NCBI GenBank assembly: GCA_039519185.1
Contig: CM076850.1
Span: forward strand, 159,136,462-159,200,461
Length of the DNA: 64,000 nt
DNA from: Astragalus membranaceus
Lineage: Eukaryota; Streptophyta; Magnoliopsida; Fabales; Fabaceae
Reading direction: 5' to 3'
In this document: positions 32,803-44,981 of the stretch, one piece after another
How positions within the stretch are numbered: the first letter of the stretch is position 1
Layout: every line of letters begins with the position of its first letter
The notes under the pieces: model-generated
Told to the model about the DNA's origin: nothing
What the model saw: the letters and a program-made list of their open reading frames with translations, nothing else
Database searches by the model: none
Position numbers and translations under genes: made by a program

Positions 32803-34600
32803 GAAAAAAAAACTAGTGCATCAAACTTTGGCGACAAACGGTCCAAGAAGGTTACATAAAAAAGATGGTCCATGAAATGAAAAGGGAAAAAGTTATATAT
32901 GACTTTTATCATCTAAATAATGACAATATATGGTTACTATAGGAGACAAAACCATACATAATACAAGTCTCCCACTTCATGAATCAATCCCCACCAAATT
33001 CATATAATGTCAGAATACATATTTGAGACTTTTGCCGTATTGTTCCCTTCTCAGTACCACTGGTCAATAGTGTGATGTGTATGTGCCAATGAGTTTAATT
33101 TTGCACCACCAACACTACACTATATTAAAAGAATAGAATATCAAGTTATGATAGTGGGATCTACACATTTGAGTAGTGGTGCTATTATAATTCAATTATT
33201 CTTTCATGGGTCCCATGTTAGATATACTCTACAATCCATAGTGTTTGAAAAATTTAATCGGTGTTTGACCATGTGCCACAATATACCAAATTTAGTGGTA
33301 ACTAGTAACTACTACGTTATAATATATTAAATTTGTCTTATATTGTTGGTCTCTAGTTTACACTAATGTATTGTGAGAATCTATGTCAACCAACAAATAT
33401 CTTTCACTTTAGAAAAATTGATTATACTAGTAATTATATAATTAGCTGAAAGAAAAAAGATTACTAGTACTTTTTAAGGAGATGGAATGTGCATATATAT
33501 ATATTTTACAATTCAAAAATGGGATGCGATGTGATAAGGTTGATTCAATTGTTAATTAAGAAAAGGCAAATAAAATGTCTTGGGGGTAGCTACATATTTG
33601 TCTTTATATTACAAAAAAGTCAATTTAAACTTTGGAGTTGGTAATTAAGTATTGGTCTGCATTATCTCTTCTGTCTGTCATGTATTGTAAAAGAAGTATT
33701 ATTATATCAATAAAGAGAAAAGATAAAAGACAAAAGATAAAAGAGAAAGAATTCTTCTTGCTTCTATGTTAGATTTGCTTCTTGCGGCAAATCCTTTATT
33801 CTGTTTCCTTTTATTTATTTATGTAGAGTTTTTGTTAGCATGATATTGAATTGTATTAAGTGTTAATTAGTATAATGTAAAAAAGATTAAATCGCAGCAA
33901 TTCCTTAATCCTTTTGGAACTCATTGTGGCAGAAGACCTTTATTCCACTGTGCTATATCTTTTGAACTCACAAGCTTTTTTCAAAATTGCCTCGTAACAG
34001 AGCATTTTCGTTGGGATTACAATTGTTACATTGGATTTCATCTGAATTAAACTACTTTAATCAGTGCAATGCGAAGTGTTAGTGACTAATTTTGACAACT
34101 TTAATTAATAGCTGTGATGCAAATTATTCATCCATCGACTTCTTCGTTGATGACTAATTTTGACTAAACACCTTTAACAAAATCTCATTTCAGCATGCAT
34201 ATCATTATTATTTTTTAACTCTTAGCGTAATTGGATAGAGTAATTCCTCGAGACTAGTAAGACCACAATGGGCGACAAATCTCTCTTGGTGCTTAGTGCT
34301 GATGCATTTCAAATGTTGGATTCGAACCATCTCATCCAAACACAGCTTAATTTATTGTTTGAAATGAGTTCAGCTCAAATAATTGTTTCATGTTGGGTCT
34401 GGAAACTCTGAGAAGAACAGCTTTAAGAGACAAGAAATAGAACTATATTTTATACAAGGTGTATGTATACACATACAATACGTACATAATATATAGATAT
34501 CACTTTCCATCTTTACAATTAGAAGGACTGAAAACAAAGCAAATGGAGGCTAAAAAAGCTGCTGCATGAAGTAAAAGCTATAACCATAACATAACATAAT
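32803..34600. other. Intergenic region, no gene recognised
   Basis: AT-rich sequence with only short spurious ORFs. A possible degenerate SINE (34205-34340) has a B-box-like GGTTCGAATCC on the minus strand, but its A box and TSD are not convincing. Confidence 0.4.
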
Positions 34601-34635
34601 AAACATATATATATAACAAGAAGAAAGAGGTGTGG

Positions 34636-35166
34636 TTAGCCTTTGGTTCTGATAATAGTGATGGTGCCTCTTCGACCTAGAGTGTGAATTCTAGTAAGGG
34701 CCACCACTGCTTTCCCTGAAAGGCCTGGACCGTCTGTTGACACGCATGGCCGACATGCAAAGTCTCCAACTGGATGTCTAACTGGCCTTGTTGGTCGCAT
34801 TAGGATTCTTTCATTTATGTCATTCAATGTCACTTCACCTTCTCTTCCTCCTGGTTTCACTAATGCAAATGGATATACCACTCTTTTTATCACCTTCTTC
34901 TTTCCCATCTCTTCTTCACTTCCTGCTCATCATACTCATAATAATTAACATCACATAAGCATACATATACATATATAAATATTATATCCCAAGGTTTTAA
35001 ATTGCAGTCGCGTCGCTGCGTCACAATGTGACAACAACTACGCCCAATGTGACCCCAATTACAGTTGTATATCATGATGACATGGATTCGGATCCTCTGC
35101 TGCGCGCAGCACATGATGCGCCAACATGGACCGTTCGAAAACCTTGATATACAATATGGTAATTGT

Positions 35167-35227
<61 letters not shown>

Positions 35228-36231
35228 AAGAAAATAATTTGTGAGAAAATAAATGTACCAGGTGGGGTGTGTCTGCTGGTTTTGGATGTCACTAGTGGTA
35301 ATTCTTTGTATGAGGATGAGGATGAATTTGGAGATTCAGATGCTGAAATTGTCACTTCAGGGGATTTAGTACTGTCTGCTACAAGAATGCTTGGTTCCTC
35401 ACGGATTTTACTCCTCAATGTGCTTATATGCTCATCTAAAACATATCATATAGCAATTGATTAGAAAAATTATTAAATAAAAAATAAAGTTTTAGCAGTA
35501 CTGCAAAAAAACATTAGTCATCAATTATCAATTCCTTTTGTTTGGGACCCTTAATCAACAAAGGAAGAAATAGTAGTCTTTTTTTATGTTTGAACTGCAA
35601 TATAATAATATTAATTAACACATGCTGAACCAAAATGATTAGTATCATCTAATCTAAATGAATACATGCAACAATATATAAATATATATACCTGAAAATC
35701 CACAAATCCTTTCTATCTGATCCATGCAGTAGAAGTTCTCTACTTGTTGGTCATGCCATATGGGATTCAAATTCCAGAAACTCTGAATATATATAAAAAT
35801 AATCAGTCTCTCATTCCAAGAACAAGAAGAATTTCACAACATATTCAAACAGTTAATTAACATACCTTCTCAACATCATCAATATTGAAACTCTTGCTAA
35901 TTTGTTCATGATCATCAGTAGTATATGGCAGCAAGCGTCTACGTTTGGAACGTTCACCAAACTCAATCAAAGCATCTTCCAGATAACCAGTGGAAAAATC
36001 AGACTCTTGAGGTGAAAATGAAGGTGTACAGCTTCCATCCATAACTGATAATTAAACATCAACACAATCATTGTAACAATAGCTAATATAAATATAAGCA
36101 TTTAGATATATAGAAATATACTAAAGTATAGTACCTAAAGACATTTTGTCTGCGTTGAGAACTCCAAGATTGTGATAATCCCAATTATAGAGGCTACTAG
36201 TGTAAGAAGCTAAGGAATGAAGCTCATTCAT
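34636..36231 (-). CDS. XRI1-like: XRI1-like protein (X-ray induced transcript 1 family), 276 aa, five exons
   Basis: Exons on the minus strand are 36231-36135, 36044-35866, 35782-35692, 35435-35259 and 34922-34636. All introns are GT-AG and the sum is 831 nt, an uninterrupted 276-aa frame. Family hallmarks are YLEDALIEFGERSKRRRLLP in exon 2, a FWNLNPIW...CMDQIERICGFS block in exon 3, a Ser-rich linker in exon 4, and the conserved C-terminus VVYPFALVKPGGREGEVTLN ending ITIIRTKG in exon 5. Arabidopsis XRI1 is induced by ionising radiation, interacts with the meiotic protein MND1 and is needed for meiosis and pollen development; the same role is inferred here, not shown. Intron 4 carries a (TA)n tract. 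A TATA-like site lies about 115 bases upstream. Exact orthology is unresolved because the family has several members. Confidence 0.88.
35169..35224. repeat. (TA)n microsatellite in intron 4 of the XRI1-like gene
   Basis: About 28 AT units. It adds 18 or so dinucleotide-encoded residues to spurious ORFs. Confidence 0.95.
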
Positions 36232-36344
36232 AGTGATCGATAGTGTATTATAAGTGAATGAATGTATAGTAGTAGTTATGAGAGGTGTACACTAAGACTA
36301 CAGTGTGCCTCGTTTGTTACAAAAAAAATGATGGGGGGAGGGGT

Positions 36345-36354
36345 CCTATTTATG
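36345..36354 (-). promoter_or_regulatory. TATA-like box of the XRI1-like gene
   Basis: The minus strand reads CATAAATAGG about 115 bases before the ATG, leaving roughly 85 bases of leader. Confidence 0.45.
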
Positions 36355-36733
36355 TACAAGTTGTGGAAGAAAAAAGAAAAGCATGGAAACTTAGATGAGT
36401 TTAAGAAACAAAAAAACAAACAGTGTAGTTTGAGTCAGTCAACGCTGGCCAAGAAGAAAAAAAGTGAATGTTTCTTGGGATTCTCAAAATGTGTTTTTCA
36501 CTTTTGTTTTTTAAAATTTTAAATTTATTTACTTGGTTACATATGTGGGGGACTAAATAATTGCAATTGCTATGATCATATTGCTGCTCTTAAATGTAAA
36601 AGCATAGAGTATATGGAAAAGACATTCACCCCTAAAGAGACGTAATTCAAATTTCAGCTTTTCCTTTTGTGTTTTTCTTCCTCCACTTTTTGTATACCGA
36701 CTGTGGTTACCAACCGTTTCTCCAATGGGACCT

Positions 36734-36738
<5 letters not shown>

Positions 36739-36799
<61 letters not shown>
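36739..36799. repeat. (TA)n microsatellite
   Basis: About 30 TA units, immediately left of a hairpin MITE. Confidence 0.95.
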
Positions 36800-36803
<4 letters not shown>

Positions 36804-36812
36804 TTGGTGTAT

Positions 36813-36950
36813 GGTGTATCGATTAAAATGACGGTCAGATATAATATAAAATGTTATATATGAATGGTTGAAATTGTATCAAACAGCATAAAATCTCAAT
36901 CATTCATAATATTTCATACTATATCCTACGGTCAATTTAACTTGTACACC
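36813..36950. mobile_element. Small hairpin MITE
   Basis: Arms GGTGTATCGATTAAAATGAC... and the complement of ...GTCAATTTAACTTGTACACC pair along most of their length, including ATATAATAT and GAATGGTTGA stretches. The whole unit is about 140 bp. TSDs are obscured by the (TA)n tract. Superfamily not determined. Confidence 0.6.
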
Positions 36951-37698
36951 GGTAAAAGATTTAGTTTATTCTCGTAAGCCAACATATTTGTGTTGCACAT
37001 TTTCTAACCCATTGTGGGGGTCGGTTAAGTTAATATCTTCGACCACATGGAAAAATCATATATGGTGGGTGTAAGTAATATAAAAACGGGTCCCACAAGA
37101 TAGCATGCTGTTGAGGGGCCCAGGTTAAAAGGTGAGTAGTAGTAGAAGAAGAAAGGAATAAATCCTGGGTTTGGTCTTAGGGACCATTTTTTTCTTTTTA
37201 CCTTGGGGTTTGAATGGTTTAATTGTGTGGAATTTTGTTACTCTCACTCAAAGGCATTGTAGTTTGTGAGGATATTGATTGATAATGCACTCACAATCTA
37301 ATGGCAGTCAAGTGTGTAAAGTCTATGAGGTTCTTTGTTTTATCTGATTTTTCTGTTGATAGATAATTGAAATTGAGTTCCTTCCAGCAAAAACAGCATA
37401 AAACACTAGCTAGTAGTATATGGTTGAAATGAACTATTATCATTAAATATAGCTAAAAGTTTAACTTCTTTTTAAAATTGTCATTTTTATTAAACGATGA
37501 TTTATACTCCTAGTTTATGATAATTTAAATATGGGTAATATTGGGATTCATCATTTAATGCACCTTAAAAATGGTGTTTGTATATTATGGACCACAAAAA
37601 AACATTATTTATTTCTTATAAAGTAGATCGGAGGGTGTAATAGAATTACTTTGAAAAAAGAGAATAGATTTTAAAAAAGTTTAGTTGGAAAATATCAT

Positions 37699-37840
37699 TG
37701 GTGTAAAGATTTTTTACACTATCAACAAATAAAATTTTATGTTATGTACAACTTTAAAGATGACTAAAATAAAAGTCAAATATTTTTTATAACGTGGCAA
37801 TTTTTGATTGATTGATAGTGTAAAAATATTTACACCGTGG
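37699..37840. mobile_element. Small MITE with GGTGTAAA ends
   Basis: Ends GGTGTAAAGATTTTTTACAC and the complement of GTGTAAAAATATTTACACC form TIRs that also share an adjacent TATCAA block. A shorter GGTGTAATATATTTACAC hairpin lies at about 38409-38426. TSD not clear. Confidence 0.5.
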
Positions 37841-38000
37841 GTGCATTCTATAACTTGTTATAAAAATTGAGGTAGAAAATGTGAAGTTGTGTTTCATAAT
37901 GATATTTTTAACAAGAATTTAAAAGAATTGATTTTATTTGAATCATAGAGTATAAAACATCTTTAGATGTGCAAATGCAAAGAAATTTGTGGCTACAACA

Positions 38001-38146
38001 TTTTTTGGTATATATCGAATGCAGTGACTAATCCCTTCGCTGGATTGGAGGCACCTCGAAGGGTGGGACAATTGGCCTAGGGATTTAAAGCTGCTTCATA
38101 CCCAAGGTCGAACCCTCGACACTTGGTTAAGCTGCTCCATATCCAC
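38001..38146 (-). mobile_element. Truncated SINE related to the one at 3708
   Basis: It shares GGATTGGAGGCACCTC, GGGATTTAAAGCTGCT and the B-box complement GGTCGAACCCTCGAC with the SINE at 3708-3891. The A-box end is missing and replaced by a short repeat of GCTGCTCCATA. No clear TSD, so it is an old, rearranged copy. Confidence 0.7.
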
Positions 38147-39201
38147 ATTTGAAATTGATTTTATTTAATGCGAAACCTAATTCTTTTTATAAGCAAACCT
38201 AAAAATTATTGCTTACATAAAAATCAATTATGCACATCAATGAATCAATTTTAGCCACCGGATTTTTATCATCCAAAAACAAAAAAAAATTTTCAATTGC
38301 ATTATTTGCCCTCATTACATGACACAGAATGAATATAGCTCCTCCCATTTTTTACACTTTTATCCAATTCAATCATGAAATGATGTCATTAAAAAAATTT
38401 GTCCGGTTGACGGTGTAATATATTTACACGGACAATACATACCGATTAAACTCAAAAATCATGAGTATTATACTATCAGTTTTTTATGACAGAACTATAC
38501 TATCAGATTGAGTAGTACTACTAGGTAAAACGGGCAAACTATTATGATGTTGAAAATATTTAATACATCGGTGCAGGCATCATGGGTTAAGAGATTTTGG
38601 TGATTGAATTGAATGCAATTTGAATCATAGCAGGGGAAATTTAAATTGCTTACTATTATTAGAACAAAAATTACTAAAGGAATAATTTCTTTTGTATCCT
38701 ATTTTCTTGGAAATTATTAATTCATATCATGCATAGAGGAGAGAAAAGACACAACCCTACACAATAATACCCTAAGGAAATCGTGTGCTTGGACTTTGAA
38801 GAATGAGTAGACATCATCTCGATTTTTAACTTTTTCTTTTTAGAATAACTCCTTTAAATTAACAATTACACAAGTACACACCAATTGAATTTTTCTTTGA
38901 CTTAATTTTCAAATATCAAGAACCAAGAAAACAATTGATCCCAAAATTAAATAATTTAAAAGTTTTGGTATCAATATTTTGACAGGTTAGACAAAATGAC
39001 AAATAAAAACCACATACATTACCACAGTCACACCTGGATTCAAACCCAAAAGACGACGTTCTCACGTCGTTGAAATTGCTGATGCAACTAGCATAAAGGG
39101 ACAGTTTTGGTATCGTTTAAAGTAATGCTATTTTCCATCTGGCGAGTTGTTTTGGATTAATGCAGAATGACCAATTTTGGAGACTCTATTATTAAGTGTT
39201 A

Positions 39202-39449
39202 CTCCCTCCATCTCATTTTAAGTGTCATTTTTGTAATACTTTTTTTATATCAATTTATTTGCACTTTAGAATACAAATCATTTATTAACTTTTAACACCA
39301 ATATACACTTAATTATTCTACTGACTATTACTAATAAGAGTATTTTAGTAAATGAAACTCATTTTATCATTCAAATCAAACATAATTAAGCTTTTTTTAA
39401 GAATTGTGCGCAATTCAAATAAGACACTTAAAATGAGACCAAGGGAAAG
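39202..39449. mobile_element. Stowaway-type MITE (Tc1/mariner), TA target site
   Basis: The left end reads CTCCCTCCATCTCATTTTAA and the right end is a diverged complement, with TAAGTGTC-type subterminal sequence on both sides. TA dinucleotides flank it (39200-39201 and 39450-39451). About 248 bp, no coding capacity. Confidence 0.85.
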
Positions 39450-39451
39450 TA

Positions 39452-40140
39452 CTAGCAATCAATCAATAGAGGGTTGAAATTTGAAATTCACAGCAGTGTC
39501 GGGTTGGTCTGAGTTGTGAGTTGGTAGAGTTATCCTTATGGCAGGTATGATTAATGCTGAATTCCCTCCAGAATCTTGTGAAAATTGTCTATCTCTCACT
39601 AATTAAAATGGAACCACGTAAGTTTCTCTCTGGCTTTCATCTTGCGTGACGTCAAACACATTGTTTAAACTTTAAAGTGTTGATTTAACTAGAATTCAAG
39701 GTTTACTTGATGCAAGTAGAGTTTCTCGTTTAAAAGTTATATATATACATCTTGCTGCGATTTTTAGCTATAAGAAATTTTTCAATTTCAAAGGGAAAAA
39801 GTACATATTCCATAAACTTCTTTTTTTTTAACAACAACATATTCCATGAACTTTGCACGTGGCCATTATAGATGCTTTGGTATCTCATTTATCCACGTTC
39901 TTTATTTTTTGAAATCAAAATATTTTTACTTTGGATTTAATTTAGTTACTTTATTTTTTTGAACTTTTTTGACAAGTTATTATTTAATTAAAAAAATAAA
40001 TACTGCAAAACACTATCCTTGAGCAAAAGACTACTGCTATCTAATTTCAAAATTGGAGATTCTAATGTTATGGCAGGCAATTTTAAAGAGGAATGTTGAA
40101 TAAAGCAAAAAATCATAGCATATATAACATACCACTAACA
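39452..40140. other. Intergenic region, no gene recognised
   Basis: AT-rich, no domain-bearing frames. 40142-40285 may hold a 3'UTR exon of the ASHR2-like gene: it begins, on the minus strand, after an acceptor-like CTGCAG. Confidence 0.35.
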
Positions 40141-41207
40141 CAGTTTACAGTCTTAACAACAACACCAAAAGTCTCATTTGATTCTTGAGCTGCAAGCATT
40201 TGTCTCGCCTTGTATAGATGCGATTTGCAGAAAATCTTGGCCGAATTCTCTCCATGCAACGAATATACTGACAATACATCAATCCTGCAGACAACCCCAT
40301 AATCAAATTTTTAAAAAATTGAATCATCCATGTATAATTGCAGGGAACATTCTATTTGAATTGATTACTAAGAAAGGTCCTGCAATAATAAAGAAGAAAT
40401 AGAAAGGTCCTACAGGTAACAAGCTATGCATTTTAAAATTCTAAAGATTTGGCAAGGAAAGGAGAAAAACTGACAACCTTCTATTTGAATTGATTATTGA
40501 AACTCACTGAGCCAACGGTTTGGCAGTAATTCGATAAAATCCTCAAAACATACTTGGTCAAACCAGGAAAGATTTTTAATAAAATAGGGGGGAAATCAGA
40601 CCAGAAACAATGGTAGTTCTTCTTTTTCCTTGGCAACCAATCACTTCATATCTTAAAAACTAATATAGATACATTTTACAGGATAAAAAACATGCATCAA
40701 AAGGTCCATGGAAAAAGGCTTTAGGAGCTGAAGAACATGTTTCAATATCCTAAAAATAAGTTCTACAGTTGTAACAGTTCCAGAGATGTTTTCTACAAGA
40801 AAACCTCACAATTATTAACTTGACAACAGACTGCAAAAAAAAATTGAGATTCAAATCCTCTATTGCAAGAAGTTTAGGATTTAAATCTTCTAAAGTCACA
40901 AACCACTTTAGAGGGAGGAGCTATATCATTGTTTGAAATATCAACTACTGAAAGCTAAATAACCGCTGGCCTTGCTATACATGTGTTATGTGTACGCATG
41001 TGATGTGATACAATATCAACCATTAATTTTACAATCAATGTCTACAACTTTCTTTTCCTCTTAAGTGAATCCGCCACTCTAGAAGAGCCAAACACAACCA
41101 TTATAGCGATGCCAATAAAAAATGATGTGATGAGAACGAATTGAATAAAAATAAACTAAACATTTAGAGGAATGCAGGGAGACTTACAGATGTGGCGTCC
41201 TAACCGC

Positions 41208-42461
41208 TCAGTCCTCCATGGGAATCTCATCTTTCCCTTCATCACTATTGAAGCCATCGTCACTCTTCAATTTACCACAGACATTACATTCCATGACATT
41301 AGATGGTGTATCACCCTGTGGCGGCAGAGGAGCTAAAGTACCCCAGCAATTAGTTCTGTCACACATGTATTTTAAAAAGAAATAAGCATGTGGGAAATCA
41401 CTATTATCCTCATGAGGTTGAGGATTATTGTCAGTGTCTGATTCTGCCATATTTTCATATTGGTCCTCATCCATAACCTCTTCTTCATCCTCTGCATTGT
41501 CTTCAACGCTGTCGTTATCCGACCAACTTGATTCGACATTACATCGATCACAATTACAGGCGAAGCCATAATCTTCCAACAATCTCTTCTGCCTACTAGA
41601 ATATTTTTCATTCACAGGAAAATAACTTAAACAGATCTCCCTACCTTGGGGAACATCGTGAATCATCCTAATAATAAAGTCAGTATTATGGCCGTCATCG
41701 GGTGGATTAACATCCACATAATCAAATCTGCAGGCATTGGGAAGGCAATCATGGTTAAAAAAGGAGGCAGATGGATAAATACCATAAGCTCTCACAGATC
41801 TCTGCTCATCATCTTCAGAGACAGGATGCATTATGCCAAAGGCATTGAGTTTGTCCTTGGCTAGAAGTGCAGAGGTGAGTTCCAAAGAAAATACATTCTG
41901 GGGGAGTTGACATAAGGATGAAATAAGGGGGTGTAGGAACTGGGCAGCAGCAATGGTGGCGTCATCAGGAGAACCCTGGAGCGATAGCAAAATTTGAAAA
42001 TTTGAAGGGGAGACATTGGCAAGATTGTAGGCAGCAATGAGAAAACGAGCTTGGACTTGACGCTCGAGGGACTGTTGAAGCAGTAGAGAATTGGCTTGGA
42101 GACGAGATACTGCTTGACATACCCAAGTACAATGGGAGGAGTTCAGAGCCATTGAGAGGCAACTTGAGCTGCAAAAGCAGTGGTTGCGACAAGAAGGGCA
42201 TAAAACTGCAGATGATGAAGAACCATTCTGTGAGGATGGTGGCAAGGTTTTGAAGCAGTAGTCACAGAAGCAAGAGGGTGACACGGAGGATGATGATGAC
42301 GACGAAGACTGTGTGGCAAAGGGCAATGCAGAGTACAGCAGGATTGGAGAGTCCCTGAGAACAACTTGGCCAGCCTTGAGAGGCTGAGATGCAACCATCC
42401 CCCTTCCTCTCCCTTGTATTTCCTCTACCTTCAAAACGGAACTTGGAGCAGCCAACGACAT
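41208..42461 (-). CDS. ASHR2: SET-domain protein, ASHR2-like (SDG39), 417 aa
   Basis: A single coding exon. The split SET domain starts at about residue 11 (EIQGRGRGMVASQPLKAGQV). It is interrupted by a Cys/His zinc-binding insert at 66-113 (CDYCFKT...CPSC...CFCSSSC...HC), similar to MYND of SMYD proteins. It resumes with the catalytic NHDCLPN at 236-242 and the SYFPV region near 279-283. A post-SET CNCDRC lies at 302-307. An acidic low-complexity segment (about 314-354) and a further CXXC-containing tail follow. Family members are putative protein-lysine methyltransferases; the substrate is unknown. A donor-like GGGTAAGTG at about 43436 and an acceptor-like TAG just before the ATG suggest a 5'UTR intron of about 950 bp. 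A donor-like GTAAGT after the stop hints at a 3'UTR intron. Confidence 0.92.
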   Translation of the reverse strand: MSLAAPSSVLKVEEIQGRGRGMVASQPLKAGQVVLRDSPILLYSALPFATQSSSSSSSSVSPSCFCDYCFKTLPPSSQNGSSSSAVLCPSCRNHCFCSSSCLSMALNSSHCTWVCQAVSRLQANSLLLQQSLERQVQARFLIAAYNLANVSPSNFQILLSLQGSPDDATIAAAQFLHPLISSLCQLPQNVFSLELTSALLAKDKLNAFGIMHPVSEDDEQRSVRAYGIYPSASFFNHDCLPNACRFDYVDVNPPDDGHNTDFIIRMIHDVPQGREICLSYFPVNEKYSSRQKRLLEDYGFACNCDRCNVESSWSDNDSVEDNAEDEEEVMDEDQYENMAESDTDNNPQPHEDNSDFPHAYFFLKYMCDRTNCWGTLAPLPPQGDTPSNVMECNVCGKLKSDDGFNSDEGKDEIPMED

Positions 42462-42462
42462 T

Positions 42463-43500
42463 TCTAATTATTTTGCAATAGCTGATTACCGAGATTAAAT
42501 AAGTAGTATTGGGGAGGCTACAACTTGTTGAAGTTTCTACAGAATCTTGAAACCAGTAGGCATATTTTCTCAATGGACATTACAGAATCAAAGGCGGCTT
42601 GAACAAATCAGCCTTTCGGATTTCATACACACTATACAACAATCACTCCCTTTCCCTATTCTCGAAGTAATTCAAAATAGCTGAAAGGAGAATGGATAAA
42701 ATGTGAGAACTGAGAAGAACTTTACAGTGATTTCATTTCAGTTCAAGAAAGCATTCATTAAGGTACACCATAACTTTATAACACAACAACTAATACATAC
42801 ATTTCTGAAGTTTGCCTTAACTTTATTACACAGCAACTAACAAATGCATTTCTGAAGTTTGCCTTTTCTTTAAAACAAAATATCCAAAACAGGGTCTAAG
42901 GCGAAAATAAGTCAGACAACCAAATTTGAATCAGTAGACAACACTAAAATCTCTGTAGCAGTATAGCTTATAACTTAAAAAGAAGACATATTTGGAGACA
43001 CAGCTTCCAAAATCACAAGGGAAGTGCTTTTGGAGACGACCAAAAAAACAACAAAACATTTTAATAAGAGTTTTCTTTTCCTACCAATGTACTTGTATGC
43101 GGATAAGTTTCAACTGGTCAGTGAATCAGATATAATTTTGTTTGAAGCACTTAACAATACAACATTTATTCAGTTAATTCATTTACATCACTCGGTGAAA
43201 CAAATGAAATGAATGATAAGAAGAACATTCATTATCTTAGCATAATAACCATAGACACGGTGATAAGAAAAGTCTCATTACCGAAAACATAATCAAACTC
43301 AGACAAAACAACGTTTACTCAGTGATTCATTAAATTATATGAATGTTTTATGTATGGATCATCAGACACAGGGAATCAATTCATGCCAAAAACAATAAAA
43401 CACGCAATTTGCAATTAATTATCAGTTTCACTTACCCTTCTTCGCAGTCTTCCTTCCAGCTTCCTTCTTCTTCTTCTTCTGTTAAACTCCCCAGCAAGCA
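42463..43500 (-). other. Probable 5'UTR intron and leader of the ASHR2-like gene
   Basis: Inferred only from splice-like signals: leader sequence around 43437-43500 and intron from about 43436 to about 42466. No other gene was recognised in the interval. Confidence 0.4.
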
Positions 43501-44590
43501 GCACATCCAACAGGGTCGGGTCCTTCGTGCCTTAGCACTCAAACCGTTTTGTTGGGTCCAGTTTATTGGCCTGATGGATTGTTACCAATGGGGCTTTCTA
43601 TTTACACCACTAATATTTCTAACACACCCCACGATTTTAGCTTATTTTTTTCTACTACAAATTTTACGTTTTTTGGAAGGTAGACTTCTTTTAGGCTCCG
43701 TGTGGGAGTTAATAGGGGAAGGATTTGGGAGAAGAGAGAGAAATAAAAATAAATTTTTTACTGTTTGGAGAGTGTGTTTTTGTAGAGAAGTGGAAATTTA
43801 TACTTATGACTAATATATTTTTAATTTTAAGAGTATTATAAAAATAGTGGGGTTCATTTTACTCCAAGAGTAGTAACCAAAAAAAAGTTACTCTAAGAGT
43901 AACTTTTATAGAGTTACTCCACATCCTAGCCGTTGATTTAGATTTAATCCAATGGTAACATTACACCATATTCTAAAAATATATAGAAGTGATTTCAAGA
44001 ATTTTTCTAAACTCTTCAAAATCTTCCTCCAATAAACTCCGTATTCAAGGTGTGGGACTATCTTTTCCTTATCATTCTCTTTCCTCCTTCCTTTCTTTCA
44101 AAGCATACTTTCTCTTCCTTTTCAAAACTCTCAAATGGTGTCTTGAGGTCACATATTTTTTCCTTTCGGGTGAGTCACATGCATCATAGGTATGTGTATT
44201 ACGTATGGTGTTTTATTTTATTAAACATGATGTTATTTTAATACTTTTTTGTGTCTCACAACTTATGTGTGAGATACTGGATATAGTTATTGAGTTGGAG
44301 CAGACACTGGAAGGACGCATTCCCAGGGGAACGCGTACTTTGAGCTTACGCGACCGGCTGAAAGCCATTGCATGACCATTCTCTCGTTTTAGAGGGTGTG
44401 TCTATCAGCACAAAGGCGGGCGACAGATGCAATAGTTATTTTTTAGGGTTTTTATTTTGATATCTTTGTACGGATGATATTAACATTACTTTTTTATGAT
44501 TGGTTAATATATAAGTTTATATTTATTTTGAGCTGTAATTTTATTCATAAAATGCATAATCGTACATCACAAAACAAACATAACCAATTA
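43501..44590. other. Intergenic region with short inverted repeats
   Basis: A small hairpin AAAGTTACTCTAAGAGTAAC lies at about 43884-43903. 44300-44430 has unusually GC-rich sequence with GGGGAACGCG and GGGCGACAGATG, of the kind seen in transposon ends, but no termini were found. Confidence 0.35.
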
Positions 44591-44599
44591 CAACGAAAA

Positions 44600-44854
44600 T
44601 TATTTTAAGTCGCACACGTATGGTATTGACATATAGCTCCAACGAACCGCTTTTGGAATTTGAGCACGTGTTTCCATCATGATGTGCACGTCATCGTCAC
44701 TCAGAATAGTCATCGCTGAATAGCGAATATGGCCGTCATCTTCTGTGCTAGGCTTGCGGTAAACAATAGTAGTTACCTGTCTAGGAAAATGTCCCTCTCG
44801 AACCTTCCTGTCTGCTTTTTCCTTGAACTCTGAGAATGTGGTGTCATTTTTCAT
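44600..44854 (-). pseudogene. Unidentified 84-aa frame, possibly transposon-derived
   Basis: The frame starts MKNDTTFSEFKEKADRKVRE and ends SYMSIPYVCDLK. It reads like genuine coding sequence (balanced composition, no low complexity) but I cannot name the domain. Similar N-terminal regions exist in plant transposase-type proteins, so a fragment of one is plausible. No clear TATA box or introns were seen. Confidence 0.3.
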
Positions 44855-44981
44855 CCTACAGAAGGCAGGATTGGGACCTTTTTATTTGTTGTGACAAAAG
44901 GTTCAATTTGGGTGGTTAAGGCCAAGCATAAAAATTGGGCCTACGACAGGCCACGGGTCAGGCTCAGGCCTTACACTTTTA

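Noticed and set aside
34205..34340. Possible SINE with GGTTCGAATCC
   Set aside because: Only a B-box-like motif is present. A box and target duplication were not convincing, so it is not called as a feature.
35059..35464. ORFs with Tyr-Ile repeats
   Set aside because: They come from the (TA)n tract in an XRI1-like intron. Only 35259-35435 is real exon sequence.
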